Source of the DNA: Eptesicus fuscus
Lineage: Eukaryota > Chordata > Mammalia > Chiroptera > Vespertilionidae
Length of the DNA: 64,000 nt
Direction of reading: 5' to 3'
Assembly: GCF_027574615.1 (NCBI RefSeq)
Contig: NC_072482.1
Location: forward strand, 58,923,325 to 58,987,324
Shown here: piece after piece, positions 57,799 through 64,000 of the stretch
Position numbering within the stretch: the stretch's first letter is position 1
Layout: every line of letters begins with the position of its first letter
Position numbers and translations under genes: made by a program
The notes under the pieces: model-generated
Told to the model about the DNA's origin: nothing
Databases searched by the model: none
The model's input: the letters and a program-made list of their open reading frames with translations, nothing else

Positions 57799-58104
57799 AA
57801 GTTTATGAGGTGGATAAAGCTTGCACTCCCTTACAAGGAGGAATGGGCGAGTTACATGGTAGTGCAGCAATGGGCGATGCCATGCCTGTCAACAGAGCCA
57901 GTGTGAGTGGAACCCTGGGAACATCCTCCAGGCTCAGATCCCTGAAGGCAAAACCAGTCGGGAGAGGAGCAAACGGGAGAATTTTGAGTGGTTCTCTTAT
58001 GCATGTCTTGGCTTCCTCACACCCGACTCTGGGCATTACCCTCACCTTGGGCACCCACTTCACAGCCCACTGTGTTCCTTCCAGTGAGATGGAGGGTAAT
58101 GCAG
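57797..58104. other. No gene recognised
   Basis: Opposed open frames (57810-58202 plus, 57803-58063 minus) lack any family resemblance. Confidence 0.4.
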
Positions 58105-58431
58105 GGCTGAGGGAGTGGGTTCAGAACATAGCACCCCAAAATATGCCAATTTACCCAAAAATATGCCAATTTATCCCAAAATATGCCAATTTGACATATT
58201 GACTATTTTGAGCATAATCAAGGGCTCTTGAAAAACAAGAGTAAGAAAGGCACTCTGGCTTAGACATTCTTCTTAAAAACAGAAGCTAAAACTCCCATAT
58301 GAAACAGGCCTTCTCTGTACCTGAAGGAAAAGAGCATTCTCATCACCAGAGATGTGGATTCGAGGCCAGGGAGAATTTGTAGGAACAAACCTTGTTAAAA
58401 TAACCCTTATCTTCCTTTACTCTCACATATA

Positions 58432-59036
58432 CAGGGTGGGACAAAGATAGGTTTACAATTGTTTGTATGGAAAATAATCTATACTAATAAAAGCATAGGT
58501 GGTCCTTGCGCCTTCACACGCAATGTCACAAGATGGCCGCCACAAAATGACCACCACAAAGATGGCCACCACAAAATGGCCGCACACACAGCGGAGGCCA
58601 GTCCCGGCGTCTCTGCCGCCTCGCATGGAGAAGGCGGGTCCCAGTGGAGGAGGCGAGTCGCAGCAGGGGAGGGCAGTTGTGGGCAATCGGGCCAGGAGGG
58701 GAGGGCAATTGGGGGTGATCAGGCTGGCAGGGGAGCAGTTAGGTGTCAATCAGGCCAGCAGGGGAGCAGTTAGGGGCCATCAGGCAGGCAGGCAGGCAGG
58801 CAAGTGGTTAGGAGCCAGCGGTCCCGAATTGTGAGAGGGATGTCCAATCGGCACTCAGACATCTCCCGAGGGGTCCCAGATTGGAAAGGGTGCAGGCTGG
58901 GCTGAGGGACACCCCTCCCATGCACAAATTTCGTGCACCAGGTCTCTAGTACAAGAATAAATAAATAACAATACAAGAATAAACTCTGTGTTTCATGTAC
59001 TCACAAATATAATACAGGGTGTACTGCCCCACCCTG
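58432..59036 (+). mobile_element. Mariner MITE interrupted by a Helitron
   Basis: Left end 'cagggtgggacaaagatagg', right end 'gtgtactgccccaccctg', flanked by TA (58430-58431 and 59037-59038). 'cagggtgg' and 'ccaccctg' are inverted. Without the Helitron (58478-58949) it is 133 bp, too short for a transposase. TA flanks identify Tc1/mariner. Confidence 0.88.
58478..58949 (+). mobile_element. Non-autonomous Helitron with internal tandem repeats
   Basis: 5' 'tctatactaataaaagcata' after A; 3' 'gtgcaccaggtctctag' followed by T, with hairpin 'tgcacaaatttcgtgca'. The head contains 'caagatggccgccacaaaat' repeated about three times. The centre carries 31-35 bp 'caggccagcaggggagcagt' units like those of 17600. 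The long hairpin of the 17600 copy is mostly lost here. Confidence 0.94.
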
Positions 59037-59340
59037 TATTTTAGTTCCTTTCTCATAATTACCACTATGCTCAACCTGATATGTAAACACTTAGGCTTAA
59101 CTGCTTTTTAGGTCTTCATTTTCCTGTGAAGGCTCCCATGTACACACAAAAATAAAATTTGTATGTTTCTCTCTTGTTAATTTGTCTTATGTCAACTTAA
59201 TTCTCAGGCCCCAGCCAATAATTTAGGAGGGTAGAGGGACAAGCCGAAATCCCTAACAGGGGAGAAGAAAAGGCTTGCCTTTCTGCAGCCCTCATAAAGT
59301 GCACTGGCAGGGGAAGGAGGATTCTAGTGATTATTACCAC

Positions 59341-59653
59341 TAAGCAAAATGCCATATGATCTTACTTATGATATCTGATGAACAGAATAAACTGACAAAC
59401 AAAATAGAACCAGAGACATGGACACATGGAACAGACTGACAACGGTCAGAGGGGAGGAGAGAGGGACTGGATAAAGAAGGTGAAGAAATTAGCCAAAGAA
59501 CATCTATGCACAGCCCATGGACACAGAGAACATCGTGGTGAGAGCCAGAGGGAGGGGCGGGCGAGGGCTGGGTGGAGGGTGGCAAAAGGGGGGAAAGTGG
59601 GAGACAACTGTAATAATGTCAACAATAAAAATAAAATATAATTATTTTTAAAA
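59341..59653 (+). mobile_element. L1 3' UTR insertion
   Basis: 'gccatatgatcttacttatg', 'gaagaaattagccaaagaac' and 'gtcaacaataaaaataaaat' are L1 3' UTR of a younger bat subfamily. The imperfect target duplication is 'gattatt(a/g)ccacc' at 59329-59340 and 59654-59666. Confidence 0.85.
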
Positions 59654-59666
59654 GATTATTGCCACC

Positions 59667-60360
59667 AAAACAGATTTTTCTTTTTTTCAGAAGATTTGCT
59701 ATCGTATACTTAGCTGAGTTATTCTCAATATCGACTGACAAAGAAGGTGTAGAACTGACCATATTTATAACATAACCTGACAAATGACCTAATATGAGGA
59801 ACAATTTAGATTCTTGGCTCTCGGATTCCCTGCTGAGGCCGAGATAAATGCCAACAGTTTTGGGGATGTATTTTAATTCACTTCATATACTCATTTGATG
59901 CAAAGAAATTATTCACTCCTCCACCATACCTTTGTTCCCCTGGTGCTTCTCTTACTGCCTGGGAATCTTGCCGATTCTCACAGGTTAGGGAGGGTGGCTT
60001 CCCATTCGGATACACTTAGGAGGCCCAGTGGGGCTTCTTGTTTCTTCTCTCAGTATCAGCCACAACTGCCTAAGTTTATGTCCTATTTGTTGAGTATCAC
60101 TTTAGGCTTTATTTTCACTGTGTAGAGGATTTTATCACCCTGTATTGACCCAGTTACTGTGCCCATTTAATTATATTGCCTAACTTTCTTAGGTGGATAA
60201 ATCTTTTATAATCTTAGGAGGGCATTTTAGAGAGCAATCAGACTGGTTCCCAATGTTTTATTCTTTAAACATAAGAATTTTATTTAAAATGGTCATGGTT
60301 GGGGGGAAAACAAAATACCTAGACATTAAAAAACGTATTAAAAAAAAAACACATCGAAAT
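59667..60360. other. No gene recognised
   Basis: Unassigned AT-rich DNA. Confidence 0.45.
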
Positions 60361-60400
60361 GTTTCTTTTTATTGATGTTTAGAGAGGGGGGAGCAGAGAG

Positions 60401-60443
<43 letters not shown>

Positions 60444-60562
60444 TGTTCCACTTATTTATGCATTCATTGGTTGATCTTTCTGGGTGCCCTGACCGGGGAT
60501 CAAACCCACAACCTTGGCATATCAGAACGATTCTCTAACCAACTGAACTACCCAGCTAAGGC
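60361..60562 (-). mobile_element. tRNA-derived SINE, antisense
   Basis: 'tttttattgatgtttagaga', a (GA)n tract, 'gccctgaccggggatcaaac' and 'ctaaccaactgaactaccca' give an antisense tRNA-derived SINE. It is related to the variant at 52908 rather than to the main Ves type. No clear target duplication was seen. Confidence 0.82.
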
Positions 60563-61440
60563 TGCTTTTTCTTTCTTCTTCTTTTTTTTTAAATTTTTTA
60601 AATTTTCTATATGAGTTTATGTAATAGTCATAAGAAAACGCTATTACTTTGTTAAATAAAATGAACACAGAACATTATCATATTTTACAAAAAAATCTTA
60701 TACATATCATCTCTAGATCAAGGTAAACATAGAGTAACCCTGGTTTGGCACAATTATTTTTTCTCCCAAATAGCTGTAAGAAACATTTCTCTGTTGCAAA
60801 ACTTATATCTTATTGACTTTCACTATAAAATTTCAGAGGTTTCACTAAAAAAAAAAAAATCCCATAAGTTGCACTTTTGAAAATGTTGAATAAGAAAGAA
60901 CACTCTCAGTAGTGATCATGTAGCACTTTTAAAACTTGCAGCTGTACTCAAAAGAGTGAATAATGTCGTTTCTGTTTACAAAGGACTCGGCTTTATTCAA
61001 CCATCCACTCATTCAACCAGCCATCCAGTTCCTGAGCCCCTGCGGTCTTGGGGAAACATGGTGGGTAGACAAGTCCATCCTTGCCTCTCTGAAGCCAGCT
61101 GGCTGGTGGAGAACAGAGCTATGAAACAGGCCACCAGGGACAATTTCACCTGGGGAGTTAGGAACACTGAGAGCAGAGAAGGGAGCGGTGGTGAGGGGGG
61201 GGAGGGGCGCAGCTAGGAATAATGAACAACCTCTTTGGACAATGTCCAGATGAGTGGACTTACAATTTCCTAGACTTACGCCATCTTTTAGATGCAACTT
61301 CCTAGCTAAGCCTCATTGGCCCACCCCTTGCCTGGGGGGAGCTGTGGATCGAGTCCTCCCATCACAGGCCTTACTACTGGATAGTGACATGTATCTGTCC
61401 CCACCCTTACCCCAGGAGCTAAGACTGTAAGTCCAATTTA
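60563..61440. other. No gene recognised
   Basis: Unassigned. Opposed frames at 60956-61297 have no family resemblance. Confidence 0.4.
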
Positions 61441-61505
61441 CGTAGTCATCTTGGTTCCTAGCTCAGGGCCTGGCCCATATAATACATTTAATAAATGTTG
61501 AGGAA
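61441..61505 (+). repeat. L2/MIR-type 3' end
   Basis: 'agctcagggcctggcccata' followed by 'catttaataaatgttgagga' is the common terminal motif of L2 and MIR. Confidence 0.6.
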
Positions 61506-61880
61506 ACTGTTTGCTCATGAGTAACAGGACTGCACGTCCTTGTCTTCTATGAGGGTATGTGGGACTCACTCTATGAATCTAAATAATGATGTGTTAGTAA
61601 AAATTATGACTCATTGCTAGTGGAGAATGGACGTGAAAGAGCTTAAAAGTATTATTTGTTAAGTACAAACATGTAAAATATTCACATTTGTGAAACCTTG
61701 CGAGTGCTTCTCCTGGTCTTATCCACATGTGGCTCTAATGGTGCACTGAGACGGCCCAGAGTCCAGCTCACAGGCCATAGCCGCCATGCACCCACCTGTG
61801 CACACAGGCAGGGCAACGTGCAGTAACACTCGTGGCTTTGCCAACTTGCCAGCATCGTCGGATGAAGGGCCTCTTCCTGG
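61506..61880. other. No gene recognised
   Basis: Unassigned DNA. Confidence 0.45.
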
Positions 61881-61893
61881 TCACATATTTCTT

Positions 61894-62108
61894 TTTTCTT
61901 TTTAATTTATTTTTTACAGAAAGGAAGGGAGAGGGAGAGAGAGTTAGAAACATCGATGAGAGAGAAACATCCATCAGCCGCCTCTTGCACACCCCCTACT
62001 GGGGATGTGCCTGCAACCAAGGTACATGCCCTTGACCAGAATCGAACCTGGGACCCTTGAGTCCACAGGCCGATGCTCTATCCACTGAGCCAAACCGGTT
62101 AGGGCGCG
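61894..62108 (-). mobile_element. Ves SINE
   Basis: Antisense Ves close to consensus ('cactgagccaaaccggttag' head). The target duplication 'tca(c/t)atatttctt' lies at 61881-61893 and 62110-62122. Confidence 0.93.
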
Positions 62109-62122
62109 ATCATATATTTCTT

Positions 62123-62696
62123 GTACCCTCACACGGCAGGGAGGGCTAGGGAGCTCTGTGGGTTCTCTTTTGTAAGAGAATTAGTCCCATTTATGAGGGT
62201 TTCACCCTATGACCGAAACACCTCCAAAAGGCCCTACCTCCTGATACCATCACCTTTAGAGGGTTAGGATTTCAACCTATGAATTAGGGGGAGGACACAA
62301 ACATTAGGACATAGCACTATTTCTCTACTTTGCCTTTGGGGACCATACTTATTTAAATGTGACACGTTTCCAGGACTGAATGATGAGGTCACAGCGTACC
62401 AGGACATCTCTACTTGGTTCTGAGGGGAACTGATGGCATCTCCACGCACCACATCCAGCTCTGACCTCCAGACCCTCCTCCCACAATCTGCTCTATCCAC
62501 AGCCCACTCCACGGCTGATGGCAATGCCATCCTTCCAGGTACTCAGGCCAAGTCCTTGGTGCCCTCCATGGCTCCTTCCCTCTCATTCCAGCATCCAATT
62601 CATCAGGAAGTTCTCTAGGCTCTACCTTCCAAATCCATCCAGAATCTGAACACTTACCCCACCATGGCTCCTCCAATTTGAGCATCCATCATCTTA
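62123..62696. other. No gene recognised
   Basis: Unassigned. Opposed frames around 62264-62685 are not supported. Confidence 0.4.
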
Positions 62697-62704
62697 AGTT
62701 ACAG

Positions 62705-63370
62705 CAGTGATTTCCAACCCTTTCACCTCAGGACAAACATAAACTAATTACTAAAATTCTGCAGCACCCCCAAAAATAATTTTTGCTGATCTGACAAAAA
62801 AATTGGTGTAATTTTGATTGACTTACAAAATAATAATAATAGTAATTACCTATCCTTTTTGCTCAGGTGCCTATGCTGGTATATAAGGATTTCTGGTACC
62901 AAGAATTAACCAAAATCACACACAATCTTATTATGCAACGTGACGGATAAAACACAACTCTATTATATGACCTATATATTTATGGTTTTCAAGACAGGGC
63001 AGTCACACTATTATTGTGTTGTCTGTTGTCATTTTTTTCATTTGACAATCAGAGAAGAGGTCAGTGCCCCTGACTAAATAGTCAGGTATTGCACAATTTT
63101 TGTTTTTGTTAGTCCTCACCTGAGCATATTTTTCCATTGATTTTTAGAGAGAGTGGAAGGAAGGGGAGAGACAGAGAGAAGGAAACATCGATTGGTTGCC
63201 TCCACATGTGCCCCAACTGGGGAAAGGGATGGAACCTACAACTTAGGTATGTGCCCTTGACTGGACTATAACCCACGACCCTTCAGTCATGGGCTGATGC
63301 TCTAACCACTGAACAACCGGCCAGGGCAGAAATTGCATGTTTTTAAAATCCTTTTGGTTAAAAATCACTG
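62705..63370 (+). mobile_element. Non-autonomous hAT element split by a Ves SINE
   Basis: Begins 'cagtgatttccaaccc' and ends 'ggttaaaaatcactg'. A perfect 8-bp target duplication AGTTACAG lies at 62697-62704 and 63371-63378. It shares 'taattactaaaattctgcag' and 'atagtcaggtatt' with the element at 50265. An antisense Ves SINE (about 63110-63327) sits in its right part. Confidence 0.94.
63110..63327 (-). mobile_element. Ves SINE inside hAT
   Basis: Antisense Ves ('gagcatatttttccattgat' tail region, 'ctgaacaaccggccagggca' head). The flanks 'attgcacaattttt' and 'attgcatgttttta' look like a degraded target duplication. Confidence 0.88.
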
Positions 63371-63389
63371 AGTTACAGCACTTGTCTTC

Positions 63390-64000
63390 CAACTGGTCTC
63401 CCTGCTTCCACTCTCACCTTCCTATAATCTATTTTTAACAGAGCATCCAGAATGATATTTAGGCACCTTTAATAAAATACAAAATAATTCAGCTCATTTA
63501 TCTCCCACGCTTAAACTGCTGCAATGGTTTTCCTTTTCCTTAAAATAAAAGCTGAAGTCCTTTTAAAGCCTTAGGAGGATGTATTATGCCCTACTTATCC
63601 CACATACCTCACCTACTCTTCTCTCTGGATAACTCTTCTTCAGCCACGATGGCCTCCTCACTCTTCTGCCTACTCACTAGGTACATTCCAGCTGGCTGTT
63701 CTCTCTGCTGAAACATTCACAACCTAACTTTCTCCCCTCCTTCAAGTCTTTGCTCGGATGCCACCTTCTTAACGAGGCCTACTGCATTAAAAAGTTGCAG
63801 TTCTGCCCTGAGCCCCACATTCCTGATCCCCTTATCCTGTTTTACTGTTTTTAGCATTTCCAGCTTTACTTATGATGCCAACTACTTAGCCTGACCAAAT
63901 TATAAACTCCATAAGTCCAGGAGGACAGGTGTCTTTGCTTGATCCATACTGTATGCTTTTCATCCGGAAGAGAGACAGCACAGAGGAGCTGAATGAATGA
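63390..64000 (+). mobile_element. L2 LINE 3' fragment, running off the window
   Basis: Sense L2 in canonical order: 'aaactgctgcaatggttttc', 'ccttcaagtctttgctcgga', 'ttcttaacgaggcctactgc' and 'aaactccataagtccaggag'. The window ends at 'ctgaatgaatga', the typical L2 terminus. Confidence 0.8.

Larger units (their letters stand above)
58105..59262 (+). mobile_element. ERVL-type LTR split by nested DNA transposons
   Basis: The left part contains a local triplication of about 20 bp ('ccaaaatatgccaattta', 58128-58192). The right part carries 'tctcttgttaatttgtctta' and 'gtcaacttaattctcaggcc'. A mariner MITE (58432-59036) lies between them and itself contains a Helitron. No retroviral genes are present. 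Confidence 0.68.

Noticed and set aside
57810..58202. 130-codon plus-strand frame with an overlapping 86-codon minus-strand frame
   Set aside because: No family resemblance, overlaps an LTR edge with short tandem repeats, and no splice or promoter signals were seen.
11529..63327. tRNA genes at the SINE heads
   Set aside because: The A- and B-box-like strings belong to tRNA-derived Ves SINEs; none folds into a complete cloverleaf with intact arms.

Overview
This is a repeat-dense, gene-free stretch of a mammalian nuclear genome, almost certainly from a vesper bat (Vespertilionidae). The evidence is the mix of mobile elements. About seventeen tRNA-derived SINEs are of the Ves type. They sit beside many non-autonomous Helitrons of the HeliBat type: 5' TC, 3' hairpin plus CTAG, inserted between A and T. 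hAT elements with 8-bp target duplications, a TTAA-flanked piggyBac-type MITE and a TA-flanked mariner MITE are also present. Ancient mammalian repeats (MIR, L2, MER5-like hAT, MLT1 and ERVL-type LTRs, old L1 tails) form the background. I found no convincing protein-coding exon. The only protein-derived sequences are decayed L1 ORF2 and ORF1 remnants, and the only RNA-gene sequence is a 35-nt piece of U2 snRNA.

Layout. 0-4 kb: ordinary old repeats. 4.3-8.3 kb: two copies of a composite retrotransposon built from a 23-26 bp VNTR, a non-repetitive middle and an L1 3' UTR with poly-A tail. It resembles primate SVA/LAVA in plan. One copy sits inside a hAT element and carries its own target duplication. 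8.8-11.5 kb: a 5'-truncated L1. 11.5-18 kb: a Ves SINE, then a Helitron 5' terminus running into a 4.27-kb CpG-rich 62-bp minisatellite (about 69 units), then about 1.3 kb of ordinary DNA with old repeats, then a complete 325-bp Helitron with a perfect 32-bp hairpin. 18-25 kb: mostly unassigned DNA with SINEs, a hAT and LTR pieces. 25.5-27.7 kb: a HAL1 (half-L1: ORF1 without ORF2) carrying one Ves SINE and abutting another at a re-used target site. 28-46 kb: LTRs, a U2 fragment, Helitrons, L2, MLT1 and an old antisense L1. 46.3-48 kb: a clean solo ERV LTR, then a 5'-inverted L1 that hosts a chimeric Helitron. 49-64 kb: SINEs, two hAT sister copies, Helitrons, a piggyBac MITE, ERVL-type LTRs (one with a mariner MITE nested inside and a Helitron nested in that), L1 tails and L2.

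The elements work as a parasite community. L1 machinery, recognisable from TTTT/AA-like sites and 10-20 bp target duplications, explains the SINEs, HAL1, the VNTR composites and the L1 inversion. A rolling-circle activity explains the Helitrons. Cut-and-paste transposases explain the hAT, piggyBac and mariner pieces. The strongest candidates for something new are the VNTR-L1 composite family, the Helitron-headed 62-bp array with its unresolved 3' boundary, and the Helitron with a mirror-image copy of its own 3' end plus an L1 tail.
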